A stretch of DNA of 64,000 bases from Puccinellia tenuiflora (GCA_012064385.1 QRDG01000520.1:675953-739952); one strand, 5' to 3'; positions 23,022-34,511 are shown, numbered from the stretch's first letter. Numbers and translations are program-made. The notes: a model not told the origin generated them from the letters alone.

Positions 23022-25016
23022 ATGGCTCCTACCCGTCGTGGGGAACAGAGCAACCCTGATCCACCACCGCCACCCTCAATGGCGGAGGTTATGATGGCTA
23101 TCAAACAAAACTGCCTGCGCAATGAGCTGTTGCTCGAGCAGCTGGTCCAGCAAGGGGCCAGGAGGAACACGGACTGCACCACCCTCAACCAGTTCTTGCG
23201 GTCCCAACCTCCCACTTTCTCCGAGGCTAAGGAGCCGCTTTATGCGGATGATTGGCTTCGGGCTATCGAGCGCAAGTTTGCTGCTCTTCATGTTCCTGCG
23301 GCAGAACACGTCAACTTCGCCACCTACCTTCTGGAAGGAGCCGCCGGCTCCTGGTGGGAGAGCCACGTGGCCATGGTTGCCGCGGGCCATGTTATCACTT
23401 GGGAGGAGTTCCGCACCGCCTTCCATGCGGCGTACATCCCCAAGCCCATCCTCGAGCTCAAGAGGCGGGAGTTCCTGGACTGAACCTAGGGACGTATGGA
23501 CGTCCAGTCCTATGGACGGGAGTTCAACCACCTCTCCCGTTACGCCCCACGGGACGTGACGAATGATGAGGACAAACAATACCTCTTCCGCAAGGGGCTC
23601 GCACCTCGTCTCCGATACGAGCTCCTACCCTTCAAGTTCACCTCCTACCAAGAGCACTACAACCAGGCTCTCACCATGGAGCAAGGCAGGAAGGAGCTGG
23701 AGGCTTCTAAGAGGCCAGCTCCAGCTGATCACCAGAGCTCCTCCTCGGAGGGCAAGCAGCGCAAGGTCTTCGTGCCTTTCAACGCCGTGCCAAAAGCGCC
23801 CTTCGCGCCGAAGCCCACCGGGTACTTGCCACCTCCGCCCCGCCTAGCTACTTCAACCTTGGGTGCGGATGGAAGTGGGTACCACCCTCAGCTGCCTCCA
23901 CCACCGCAGAGGCCCACTTGTTTCAGCTGTGGCCAGCCGGGGCACTTCTCCAGGGAGTGTCCCCAGAAGGCACCGGCTACCTCAGCACCTGCACCTGCTC
24001 CCTCTACACCAGCCGCCAAGGCCGTGCCCATCAGCCGTGGTCGCCTAAACCACGTCTCGGCTGAAGGAGTTGAAAGGGACCCCCGTGTTCTCATGGGTAT
24101 GCTTCGAATCAATGATTCTCCAGCTTCAGTCTTATTTGATTCGGGAGCATCGCATTCATTCATATCCATATCGTATGCACTCAACCATCAAATACCGTTT
24201 GAGGATATGGACCCCCTGTTAGTGGTCAAGACCCCAGGCTCTAGTTGGCACACTCACTGGAGGTCTCCGGAGGTTCAGATTTCTATAGCGACAATTCCTT
24301 TCCCATTTTCGTTGATAGCACTAAAGTCAGTGGGGTTAGATGTCATTCTGGGCATGGATTGGCTAGTCACATATCAGGCCAAGCTGGATTGTGTTGCCAA
24401 GACTATCACAGTAAACCACCCAACCTATGGACTGGTGCGTTACTGGTCCCCTATTTCCGTAACTCCGTCCACTGCCACTCCCCACTCTCCGAAGATCAGT
24501 CCTATTTTCCTGGAGGGTGTCACCCCACCTGAGATACATGAGGTGGTTGTGGTGTGTGATTTCCCCGATATCTTCCCTGAAGAGTTGCCTGGCATGCCCC
24601 TTGATCGAAGTGTGGAATTCATCATTGAATTGGTTCCGGTAACCGCCCCAACTTCCAGAAGGCCTTACCGCATGCCAGCGGAAGGGCTAACTGAATTGAA
24701 GAAGCAACTTGATGAGCTGCTGGAAAAGGAATTCGCCCGTCAGAGTAGCTCGCCTTGGGGCTGTCCGGTCATCTTTGTCAAAGAAAGGAATACCAATGAT
24801 CCTCGCCTGGTTGTTGATTACCGCCCTTTGACTGCGGTGGCCGTCAAGGACAAGTATCCTATTCCTCGAATAACTGACCTATTCGATCATCTAGCCGGTG
24901 CAACGGTATTCTCCAAGATGGATCTGAGGTCAGGATACCATCAGATCAAAATTAGAAGGGAGGATATTCCGAAGACGGCTTTCACTACTCAATATGGCTT
25001 ATATGAGTATACCCCG
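23022..25016 (+). pseudogene. gag-pol: gag-protease-RT (truncated) of element B
   Basis: The start at 23022 is the ATG of MAPTRRG, matching the start of the same gene in element E; the ORF extends further upstream without reason. Gag capsid covers about residues 40-150 (FLRSQPPTF, then LEGAAGSWWESH and EFRTAFHAAYIP). Two in-frame stops, TGA at 23481-23483 and TAG at 23487-23489, interrupt it without a frame change. A zinc knuckle CFSCGQPGHFSREC (C-x2-C-x4-H-x4-C) follows, then a retropepsin motif VLFDSGASHSFIS and a 'GMDWL' motif. The RT N-terminus (FIVELVP-like, then VVDYRPL and MDLRSGYHQIKI) stops at LYEY, about 25012. The catalytic YIDD motif, RNase H and most of integrase are deleted. Confidence 0.9.
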
Positions 25017-25240
25017 GCAGAAAAGTTACTATGATAGACACCATCAAAAAGTTCACTATGAAATTGGTGATAAGCTGATCCTCGAGTCTCTCCTCTCCGA
25101 GGTGTTCGTCGTGTCGAAATCAAGGGCAAATTAGCACCTCGCTTTGTTGGCCCTTTCACCGTCCTAGCCAAGCAAGGAGATCTCTCCTGTCAACTTGGGG
25201 TTGCCTACCAATTTCCCGGATGTTCATGAGATGTTCCATG
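25017..25240 (+). pseudogene. Integrase C-terminal remnant of element B
   Basis: QKSYYDRHHQKVHYEIGDK and, after a frameshift, LAPRFVGPFTVLAKQGDLS match the integrase C-terminal region seen in element E at about 62600-62870. It is fused directly to RT sequence, so roughly the second half of RT, RNase H and the integrase core are missing. It is not translatable as it stands. Confidence 0.85.
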
Positions 25241-25267
25241 TTTCCCTCTTCCCTCTTCCTACTCTAG

Positions 25268-25298
25268 GAATCTCGGGGCGAGATTCTTGTAAGGGGGG
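25268..25298 (+). promoter_or_regulatory. Pre-PPT hairpin and polypurine tract of B
   Basis: GAATCTCGGGGCGAGATTC (25268-25286) is a perfect 8-bp stem with a 3-nt loop. It is followed by the polypurine tract AAGGGGGG (25291-25298), which primes plus-strand DNA synthesis next to the 3' LTR. Confidence 0.88.
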
Positions 25299-25304
25299 TA
25301 GAAT

Positions 25305-28300
25305 TGTAACAGCCCTAACTTGGATATGAAAAATACGAAGAATTTTTCCACTTTTTGTTTCATTGTGTGCATCATAGCATCCATATGTATCTTGCCATTT
25401 TAAACTTGCACTTGTAAAACAATTGAAATGGGAAGCCCAAACTTCCCAGCAACCAACCCATGAAAATGCCAAATTTGGAAACCAACTAAATGAACTTCCA
25501 AATTGTTTAGGAAGTTCTAGAATTGCTTCTTATCCTCTTTTCCCAAATTCCCAGTTTTTGTCAAATAAGAAATGACATGAGAGTCAAAATTGGCTGAAAT
25601 TTCAAATTCTTAATTTTGCAACCAAGTTAAGCTTTCCAAATTCAAACTAAATTCATGGGGAGTTTCCTTACCATGTTGAGATCCTCCATGTTTAAACTCA
25701 TGATTTTTGGAATTGTTAAAGTGCCCCAATTAAATGCATTTTGGAATTTGCTCCAAATTACCCTAACTAAAAGCTATGAACAAATGTTGGGCAAACTAAT
25801 TTATTTGACCTCACCAATTTTTGTGGTGGTTCAAAAGGGTAATTCTAGTCTCTATGAATTTTTCTGGGATTTTAGAAAATGTCCTGGGGCTCTAATTAAA
25901 TGGTTAAACCCTGCTGCTGGACTTGTTTGCTTTTAATTCAAAAGTTCCAGGGGCCTTTTTGCAATTTTCTTCTTTCCCTCTCTCTCTTCTCTCTCACTGT
26001 GGCGATGGCGTCCTGGCGCCATGCCGCCATGCTGGCGTCGCCCATGCCGTTGCCGCCGTGGCCCTGGAGGACAAAGGGGTCCAGGCCGTCGAGCACTGCT
26101 CCCTCACCTGCCTCCCTCCTTTTCTCCCCCTGGTTTCCTGGATCGATTAGGCGAGTAGCTCCTCCCGTGACCGACGCCGACCGCCGCCACAATCCGCCGC
26201 CTCACCGCCGACTGGAGCCGCCCCTCGTAGATCGAAGGCGAGCATCGACTTCGCCGCTTTCTTCTCTTCCTCCTGGTGCCTGGAATCGACCCGGGGCCGG
26301 CCGGATCGACGTCGGCGTCTTCAACATCGCCGCACCGGCCGAGCTCGGTCGATCTCCCGATCGTCGCCGTCAGCCGCTCCCTCGCCGTCGCCGTCCACAC
26401 TCACGACACCAGGGTGAGGCCCGCTTCGTTTTTGCCCTTTTCCCGCGCTCCCGATTCCCTCTCCCGCCACCGATTTCTGGTCGCCGTCGCCGCCGGTGTC
26501 AGCACGCGCGCTCCGCCTGCCGGCCTGGGCGTCGGCCTGAACCGGCCAGCAGGCCGGTTACTTCTGTTGGGTGCCCGGCCTAGCGCCCGGACTGGGCCGG
26601 CCACAAGGCCGGAAGCCTCTGGAGCTGCCCCGGCCTAACACCCGGTCTGGGCCGGTTCCCTCGGCCACTGGCCCGGCCTGCACACCGGCCTGGGCCGACC
26701 TGTGGGCCGGCCTGCACAGTAAATTCTGGAAAAACTGGAAATTATTTTGGAAATTTAGATAAATCGTATCTATTTGAATAATGATTCAAATTGGACAAAC
26801 CAAAGGTCAAATTGTTCAGAAAAACATCTCCTATCTTTGGTAGCATTGTTTTGCCCTTTGTCTAAATAAATTTTGATGTTTAGTTAAGAATTCCTAAAAT
26901 GGGTTAAATAATCCCAAATTAGGAAATTTCATAACTTATTAAATAATTGTCCAAAAATTATGAATTAAATATCAATGTGATCCACACTTCAAATGCTATC
27001 AAGTTATGCACTTATCACATCATGATCACAAATTCTTATTTGATGTTATTCATAATTTGATTAAATCAATTAAATTCAATTATTTAATTAATTTGTCATT
27101 TAATCATCGGTGCTCCGAAAATTACAAATAAAATACCAAAATGATCGGAATGATAAACCCCAACCATTTCATGTCATGTTCATGCATTTTGAGCTACTTC
27201 TCTAATAATTCAATAAGTTATAAAGAACGTGGTCACTAAGCTAAATGTGGGGTTGTTTCCAAATAATTTTCCTTAATTATTTGGCTCCCCATTTAATTGT
27301 GCCTTTAATTTATATAATAATATCCTTGCATCAATTTGACATGTCATCATGTGATTGAGCATTGCACCTTGTGTCCTTGTGATTTATGTGTGCTTTGTAT
27401 TTTCTTTTGGGTATCGATAGATTCCGGAGTTGAGGTCACCCCAACTTACCCCGACGAGCAGTACTACGCGACCGGGCAGCCAGGCAAGAGATAACCTAAC
27501 CTTCTTGGCATTCTAGCATCCTATGATTTTATCAAATTATTTTATCCACCATATTATTTGCATGCGATTCAAATGTCTCTTTCGGTAAATAATAGAATAT
27601 CCTATGAATGCATGTTCTTCCCCGAGCCAATCACATGTATCCCTACCTATGAAACCTAGGGTTGAAGTGTTGGCCGAGATAAAGATAAAATAGTTGTGTT
27701 CATATGCTTAGCCATGCTTAAAGAAATGTTGTATGTCTGTTATTATTTCCGTAATTGTTGATGATGATGGAATGATTCGGGCATGGTGGATAAATGTGAT
27801 GCTTAATTAAAATGCTAAGACGGCTTGGGTGAGTTGCCATCGGGGATGGTGTTTTGCCTCACTCTAGCCCCTAGGTGCGAGTTCTTTACCTCTTGAACCA
27901 AGACGAGCGTGCTGCCATTGGTGGGTGTATGGGCGCCTTACTGACCGAATAATTTGTGAGGGGCTTGTCAAGGGTCCTCTAGTTCGAGTTTTCCATTTGC
28001 GCGTGAGTTGTGTGGGTGGAAAAAGGAACGAGGATGGTGGTGTTTAGGATGTGGCCGCGGGGCAGGGCGCTGGGAGCGCTGAACCTGTCCTTCCGCACAC
28101 TGATGGTCCTTGAGTAAGCCTCATGCATTGTAAAGGTCTAACCGCGCCCGCTCGCCGGCCTTCCCCGGAAGAGGGCCAACTAGGTGAGCCGGACGGTACC
28201 AATGGGTAAATTAGTACACCCCTGCAGGGTTTAATCTTTTCAAAAAGCCGTGTCCGCGGTTATGGACGACTTGGGATCGGATATAAGATCATAGACAACA

Positions 28301-29024
28301 TTAACCTAATTGATATGGCAGCTAAAGGTTGCATAATCACGTGTGTTAAAGGTTCACTTCCTCGAGGGTGATTCGAGGGGGTGCCTTGGTGGAGATGATT
28401 GTGTTGGTTACAAAAGGGTTCGATGAGAACCAATGATGACAAATGTTACTCTCTTACCCCCTTTTGAAAAGTATTCTGAGTAGACGAATGCCAAGTGTCA
28501 TTTATACTTCTGTTTATGAAACTTAGCCTTATGCAAAAGAAATACATATAAAGCTTTAGAGCCTCCGTCAGTCATTGGGCCTATATCGCCCTACTAAACT
28601 TGCGATTACATCGTACTCAGTCTCTCTTTGCTGCCTCTATGATTTTGTATTTCAGAGGAGGACGACGCCGAGCAACTAGGTGGGTTCTTCGTTGACGTCG
28701 ACTACTAGTCTGGGGTTCCCAGGTGGCAGCTTGGGACCGTGGAACAAGCTGGCTGGGGTGATGTTTATTTGTAGGCCTCTTAGGCCATATTTTTGCTTCT
28801 TGTTGTTAGACAACACTACCGCTTCCGCTTGTTGACTTGTTGGATCTGTGATCCTTTTGTGGTGTAATTTGTATTCTTCTCATTATATGAGTTGCTATAT
28901 GTTTTGTGTCGTAGAGTCATGCAATGTGCCAGTTTGTTCCACAAGTCTCGGTCTCTGTGTTATACCTTGATGGTTGTGCCAAGTACATAGCCTCTCTGTA
29001 TAATTCCGGGGTCGGGGCGTTACA
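25305..29024 (+). repeat. Element B 3' LTR (3720 bp)
   Basis: It is highly similar to the 5' LTR, with scattered substitutions, a 12-bp shortfall in the GGCCGG-rich part (near 26645), and a mutation that breaks the palindrome at 28604-28618. The similarity indicates a fairly recent insertion. Confidence 0.93.
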
Positions 29025-29029
29025 ATGCA
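29025..29029. repeat. Target-site duplication of B, right
   Basis: ATGCA, matching 18719-18723. Confidence 0.92.
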
Positions 29030-29361
29030 CACTACTACAACGTTAGGGTCCAGTTTATTGGGCCAGAGTTTTTTCAGCCGGCAACGATTTCTGTTTCTTA
29101 CGTCTTTCGCATACAGTCGGCCTCCAGCTTATTCTCTTGCCGGCCTTAACTGAATCCGAAGAGTTAGCCGTTTAGCGTCGTGTAGTTAATTGTCCGTAAT
29201 AGGAGAAGCGGTTGCTGACTGCCGGCTTGGCCGAGTTTATAGAACAGTTTTTTTCAGCCGGCAGAACTTCCCTTTATGCGTTTTTCACGTTGTTGGCCCC
29301 CTCCAGCTTATTCTCTTGTCGGCCTTAACCGGATTCGAAGAGTTAGCCGTTTAGGGGTTAG
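29030..29361. repeat. Old-locus flank with a degenerate direct repeat
   Basis: This 332-bp stretch continues the DNA left of element B. Two diverged copies of about 100 bp (about 29078-29176 and 29249-29355) share TTTTTTCAGCCGGCA, CCAGCTTATTCTCTTG and GAAGAGTTAGCCGTTTAG. No gene is seen. Element C begins directly after it. Confidence 0.75.
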
Positions 29362-30703
29362 TGTCACATCCCAAATTTTGGCCCTATAAAATTTTCTTTG
29401 ACAAAACCAAAATTTGGATTTGGATTTGGACCCTTGATCTTGGCACCTCTATTTTATTCCACATTTCCAAAACCCTCAAGGTTCACAAAATATTTGTCTT
29501 TTCTTTAATACAAAAGGGACCTAAAACCTAGCCTTCCAAAGGAGCCATACCAAGGGTGACTTCAAAAATTCCCCAAAAATTCCAGAGTGATCCTCATCTA
29601 GCCTAGAACCCATTTATGCAAAAATATTGGGTGACTTGTTAAGAAAAGGGTTGACATTTTCCCTGATTTATTTTCTGCCAAAAATCCCCAAAACCCTAGC
29701 TTCCCAAAGGATGTATGTCAAGACCATCTTCAAAAATTCTACAAAAATTCATGGAGGACACCTAACCAGTATGTAGTCCAAATATACAAAAATATTCCAT
29801 ACCTTGTTAAGAAAATATTGGAGTTTTTCCCTGTTCTACTTTCTGGCCTAAACCTTGTCAATTTTGGAAACCCTACTAAACATTTTTCAAAAATTCTAAA
29901 AACCCTAGGGTAGATGCTCCTAGCCAATATATACCTCTGTGAATTTTCCTGGCCAAATATATTTTATTTTAGTTGCCCAAAATCCAATTTCCATTTTCAG
30001 CAGAAGGTGTTCGATGAAATTTTTGTATAGATAAAGTTTGGTTTTTGGAAAAACTTTGTTCTGCAAATCTGAAGAGTGTTGAATTTGGCACCAAGTGACA
30101 CGTCCGGTTCTCCATTTAGTGACCTAGGATGAGAGAAACAAGTTGATGCCGATGTCGGCATGGGCAGGTCATGAACCAGAACGTGCCCGACGGCGCCGCA
30201 GTTCTTGGTCGCCGCCGGTGACCTCCCCGCCCCCTCTCCTTGTGTCCTCCTACTTCCCCACCTTCTGGGCGACCACCACGGCACCCCTCCGCTCCCCATC
30301 CCCTCCCGTGCACCGTCGACCGCATGCCGACACGCCGCCGAACAGGATTTGCCGCTGGACCCCCTCCCCTCACCAGTGCCCTGCACTGCACGCCCGTGCC
30401 GCCGTGCTTATCCCCTCCCCGCGAATTCCGTCGTCCAGCTTCCCCTGCTGCTACACCGACGACGCCCCGGCCGTCGTCTCCCCTGCCCCAGCCTCCACGC
30501 GCCACCGCCCCGACGCACCGCCCGGACCCCGTGCTTATCCACGGCCGCGCCACGCACCCGTGCCTATCCGCAGCTCCGCAAAAGCCGTCGTCCAGCGGTG
30601 CCTGCACGCAACACCGACGACGCGCCGTCCGTCGTCCCCCTCCGCCCCGGCCTCCCGTTCCGACACCTCGCCACAGCCCGTCCGGACCCCCACCGCGGAG
30701 GGC

Positions 30704-30710
30704 TATAAAA
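30704..30710 (+). promoter_or_regulatory. TATA box of C LTR 1
   Basis: TATAAAA within GGCTATAAAAGGAGCCCCCC, conserved at 37348-37354 in LTR 2 and 43983-43989 in LTR 3. Likely marks the start of the R region. Confidence 0.75.
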
Positions 30711-31532
30711 GGAGCCCCCCGGCAGCATCCCAGCACCGCACCACCACCCCCTCCCTCTGAGCCTCCTCCCCCTCCATAATCAGCTCCGCGGGAGCTCTAG
30801 AGCTCCGGCGACGAGCACGTCCCCGCCGCTCGGTCGCCGACCGATTCTTCACCCCCAGAGCCACCCCGCCGCCCACACCTCACCCATTCCCCAATCCAAG
30901 CTCCCCGGAGCCCGTAGCCACCTTCCCCTTGCCCTAGGACCGCCGGAGTCGACGCCCTCGTCCTCGACGGTGAGCACACCGGCGACGACCATCCCTCCCC
31001 TCTCTGTTTCTTTTTTTTCTTTTCTTCTCAGGCGCGCGTACCGGTTCGGTGAGTAACACGCTGACCAGTGGGACCCGGCAGTCAGATTTTTAAACTTTAT
31101 CCGAAACGTTTTCTTTTATTTTTTCTGTTTTTGGAAAAGGGCAGATTCTAGGTCAAACTTTGGAAGGTCATAACTCCCTCAAAAAAATTCAGAAAAATAT
31201 GAATCTTTTTGCAGTAGCTTTGTTTTGAAATTCTCTATCCAATGGCACTGGTTTTGAAATATTTGAAGCTTATTTGCTTGGGAAGTTGTTGAGTAGCTAT
31301 CGGAAGGTTTATAATGCCGATTTTTGAATTCTCTAATAGATTCCGACCATTTCAACGAAGGAGAAGTTGATCCCACACCCGAAGGCAAGCCATCAGCCCC
31401 CAACCATCTGTTCCAAGTCCTCGATGTTTTATTTGTTGCTTGATTGAGCGGTAGTTGCATCTCATATGTCACCCCTATGCTAATATTTCATGCTTATGAT
31501 TTCATGCAATTTATTATTGTCCCCTTTATTTC

Positions 31533-31770
31533 ATGCAATACGATAAACTCATGTTCCGTGAGTTGAGTTCCGGCCGGCGACTAAATACATGTTGGGCACC
31601 GCCCGCGTGGATTGAATCTCGCCTACTTTCAGTATTATTATTTCATGTACCTTTACTTTCCTGCAATACGATAAACCCATCAAGTGTGGGTTGAGTTCCG
31701 GCCGGCGACTAAATACATGTCGGGCTCCGCCCACGTGGATTGAATCTCGTCTACTTTCCGTAGAGTGGGG
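31533..31770. repeat. Two direct repeats in C LTR 1
   Basis: GCAATACGATAAAC(T/C)CAT begins each copy (about 31535 and 31664). Both continue with GAGTTCCGGCCGGCGACTAA and end in GGATTGAATCTCG(C/T)CTACTTT. The same pair is present in LTRs 2 and 3, and a single copy in each D LTR. Confidence 0.85.
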
Positions 31771-31786
31771 TGTGCGTATTTATTTA

Positions 31787-32130
31787 CTCAACCCGTGGCT
31801 GCAACTGGCCGGAGACATCTCCGTCCTCGCCCGGTTGATTTTGTTATTTTATCTTCTTACTCGACCCGTGGCTGCAACTGGCCGGAGACATCTCCGTCCT
31901 CGCCCGGTTGATTTTGTTATTTTATCTTCTTACTCGACCCGTGGCTGCAACTGGCCGGAGACATCTCCGTCCTCGCCCGGTTGATTTTGTTATTTTATCT
32001 TCTTACTCGACCCGTGGCTGCTACTGGCCGGAGACATCTCCGTCCTCGCCCGGTTGATTTTGTTATTTTATCTTTACCCAACCTGTGGCTGTCACTGGTT
32101 GGAGGAAACTCCGCCATCGCCCGGTTGACC
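31787..32130. repeat. 73-bp tandem repeat array in C LTR 1
   Basis: ACCCGTGGCTGC starts recur at 31791, 31864, 31937 and 32010, with a diverged fifth at 32081. LTR 2 (38575, 38645, 38718) and LTR 3 (45056, 45125, 45198) carry three units, and D LTRs carry two. Confidence 0.92.
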
Positions 32131-33360
32131 TTATTTTTACTTGCTGAACTACTATGTGATTATTTGATGCTCATGTATATCTTGTGGACTAACGTTTGCT
32201 GCTGTCTTATGGCCGAGAATAAAAATTGACTAAAAAGATAACCACCTCCGTCGACTAGATTGAGTCAAATAGTGCCACTCGCCAAACACACCCGCACAAC
32301 CATGCGTCGTTGAAATGGGAAGACCGTAGCTTAGTAGCCTATCGAGCCTCTTTTGATGCTACCCACTTGGCAAGACTAGTCGGTTACTGCATAGTTGTGG
32401 TCGGGGCTAGTCTTGTGAAGGTTCCGGAGCTAGGCGTTGCTCATGAGTTGGGGACGTGCCGGATTCACTTCATCATAAGACTTAGCCCGAGTGGTAAGTC
32501 GGTAGCTATACAAGGAGTGTCTTGGTAGAGCGGACGGCTACGGGGGAATAGGTTTGTGCGGCAGGTACCGGCTGTACAAGCTTAGACCCCAACGTGTGGA
32601 TAAAAGTTGCAACCTCTCGAGAGTGTCAAATCTAGAATCTAGTATTGTTCCTACCTAAGGAACGGTGTTGGGTCCAGTCACACTAGAGTCAGTCCAGTCG
32701 AACACGGAGAAATAAATCCACCAAGCGGTCAGAGTTGGCCAAAGTTGAATGAGCTGAAAAGTGGACCATAGTTGGTCAAGAGCTGAGCTCGAGGTGGACC
32801 AGAGTTGGTCACGCTTGAGAACCTAAGTATTGAGAATATTGTTGTGTGGGAATGAGACTCGTTCTCATAAGCCACGGTTTTCGTCACAGGTAAGTAGGTA
32901 AGTTAAGTCCAACCGTTAAGCTTGGACTCGCACCTGCACCCATGCCATGCCATATAGGATCGTTGGTTACGGTTGATTGAGGATTGATGTCTTGCGAGTA
33001 CATTCCATGTACTCACCTGGCTTTTCATGTGGCCAGATCCTCCTACCCCCGTCGCCGAGTACCCCTTGTACGAGAACTAGATCCGGTATCCAGGCAGAGC
33101 CCTGTGGAGTTAGGCCCTCTTCGTCGCACGCTTCCGCCATTCCGCTGACGCCCTCTGATGAAGTCATGTTTGATAAATAATGTACAAACTGTTGTGTGCG
33201 CTAGGGCGCAGCCTTGTAATGAGACCCTTGTAATCCATCGTCGGTTTCACCGACCCCTTAATAAAGTGGTTATGTTCTGCTATCAAGTTGTCATATATTC
33301 AGTGCTCCTGGGACTGATATATGGGGTAACTCGATCTCCGGATCGGGGTGCCACAGAGCT

Positions 33361-33372
33361 TGGTATCAGAGC
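33361..33372 (+). promoter_or_regulatory. Primer-binding site, C internal 1
   Basis: TGGTATCAGAGC, five bases after the LTR end; the conserved post-PBS box follows at 33377-33396. Confidence 0.92.
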
Positions 33373-33512
33373 CTAACTGCCTGTAGGATACCCTAGTTCT
33401 AAACGGAGCCTTAGATAGCGAACGTTGCTTTGCTTGCTTTCAATTGTTTCTCTATCCGTTTGTGTTTTTCTAACCTTGCAACTCACATTTTTGGCTTCTA
33501 CCTTTGGTACAG

Positions 33513-34280
33513 ATGAAGTTTGAGCTACCCGTAGAAACCCCCGCCTGGAACGTTCCCGGCATGCCGCAATTCCTCCGCGAGATTTGGGCACACCTCTACC
33601 CAACCTCTCCTTCTCCGACCTACCGCGTGCTATGCTCCCGTCGTGATGGGACCCCCTCGGGGTTTATCGCCACCGTCTACTTGGGCGCCTCGCCCGTGGG
33701 CCAAGGACACATGTATGCCCTCTCCTCCGGCGTCCACCCCCAGGAGACCCGAGCCATCCAAGAAGCTGCTGCAGATGCCATCGTTCTTCTCCGCACCCAC
33801 GACCCTATCATGAGGAGGTGCCCCCGCTATGCGCACCTCCCAAGGTTGGATTGGGGCAACGGAGATGTCCTCTTTCCCAACCCGAGGGATCTCTCTTCAA
33901 AACTCACCGCCCTTCTCCGGTACACATCCTACCTCCACCAGTATCTGCACGACACACCTTCTCACGCCAGCATGGCTGCGGTTGAAGCAACAAGAGCACC
34001 AGGACTCGATCCTTCCCACCAGATCCCTCCGTACCCAGCTCACCTTCCCCGTACTCTTGACCAGCTGAGAGCAAGACTCGCTTCCACTCCCGCTCGAGCC
34101 ACCGCGTTCCGTAGTTCTAGCGCCCCTCCTCGCTTCTTCACTGGATACACTCAGGAACCTCAGGCCCAGTGTCTCCGCGTCGACATCGGCACACCCTTCC
34201 CCTCGTACACCCCCATAGCGCTGGGAAGGAGCATCGACGGCATCGACATCATCGCACCTGCTACTCCCCTCGAGATGTAG
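33513..34280 (+). CDS. Unknown ORF upstream of gag (dsRBD-like pattern), copy 1
   Basis: The ORF is 255 codons, ATG at 33513 (MKFELPV), TAG at 34278-34280. The ORF opens three codons earlier only with a TTG. I do not recognise a named family. Residues about 13-85 have the order helix (MPQFLREIWAHLY), strand (TYRVLCSRRDG), strand (GFIATVYLGA), strand (HMYALSSGVHP), helix (TRAIQEAAADAIVLLR), the same order as a dsRNA-binding domain, including an Ala-rich second helix. The lysines typical of RNA contact (KKxAK) are not visible. The rest is Pro/Ser/Arg-rich. It lies between the PBS and gag of a retrotransposon lacking pol and has an open copy at 40144-40911. A packaging or silencing-related role would be speculation. 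Confidence 0.6.
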   Translation: MKFELPVETPAWNVPGMPQFLREIWAHLYPTSPSPTYRVLCSRRDGTPSGFIATVYLGASPVGQGHMYALSSGVHPQETRAIQEAAADAIVLLRTHDPIMRRCPRYAHLPRLDWGNGDVLFPNPRDLSSKLTALLRYTSYLHQYLHDTPSHASMAAVEATRAPGLDPSHQIPPYPAHLPRTLDQLRARLASTPARATAFRSSSAPPRFFTGYTQEPQAQCLRVDIGTPFPSYTPIALGRSIDGIDIIAPATPLEM

Positions 34281-34439
34281 TTCTAGACGCTAGCCTCAGG
34301 AGCAGTAGCGCTTGCATCCTAGCTGTGTATCGTAGTCAACGATTGCGTAGTCCGACATGCGCGTGAATAATGTAGGAGTAATGGCTTGTTCCTTGCATAA
34401 TATTGTGTACCATGTGTCATGTAACCCAACTCTCCATTG

Positions 34440-34447
34440 TATAAAAA
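34440..34447 (+). promoter_or_regulatory. TATA-like motif between ORF and gag, copy 1
   Basis: TATAAAAA lies 72 bp before the gag ATG and is conserved at 41074-41081 in copy 2. It may be a promoter for gag or the remnant of a captured gene's 3' end. Confidence 0.4.
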
Positions 34448-34511
34448 CGCCTTGGTTTTATCTCTTGCTTTTATTTGGATCTTCTTGGATGTTGCATTTC
34501 TCTCTCCCCTT

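Larger units (their letters stand above)
18724..29024 (+). mobile_element. Element B: gypsy retrotransposon with internally deleted pol
   Basis: The element is complete at both ends (TGTAACAGCC...GGGGCGTTACA, TSD ATGCA). The 5' LTR is 18724-22456, internal region 22457-25304 and 3' LTR 25305-29024. The internal part codes for gag, protease and the first part of RT, then jumps to the integrase C-terminus. The gene order and the link to chromovirus-like element E place it in Ty3/gypsy. It cannot move by itself. Confidence 0.93.
29362..33355 (+). repeat. Complex C LTR 1 (3994 bp, type 1)
   Basis: It runs from TGTCACATCC to GGGGTGCCACA. It contains an AT-rich 5' part, a GC-rich part with a TATA box (30704-30710), two ~130-bp direct repeats (31533-31770), five ~73-bp tandem units (31787-32130), a block shared with D (32333-32526), repeated AGTTGG(A/C)C-type motifs (32725-32815) and the palindrome GAGTAC/GTACTC (32996-33014). 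Confidence 0.92.

Noticed and set aside
29030..29042. CACTACTACAACG resembling a CACTA transposon end
   Set aside because: No matching inverted terminus or 3-bp duplication was found, and the neighbouring ATGCA is explained by element B.
30116..30980. Pro-rich ORFs in C LTRs (also 36790-37850 and 43490-44200)
   Set aside because: They change frame and length between LTR copies and some run through the N gap. They lie upstream and downstream of a TATA box in leader DNA.
34437..34511. N-terminal extension of gag (also 41071-41145)
   Set aside because: It depends on a TTG start. The first ATG in frame is at 34512 (41146), after the conserved TATA-like motif.
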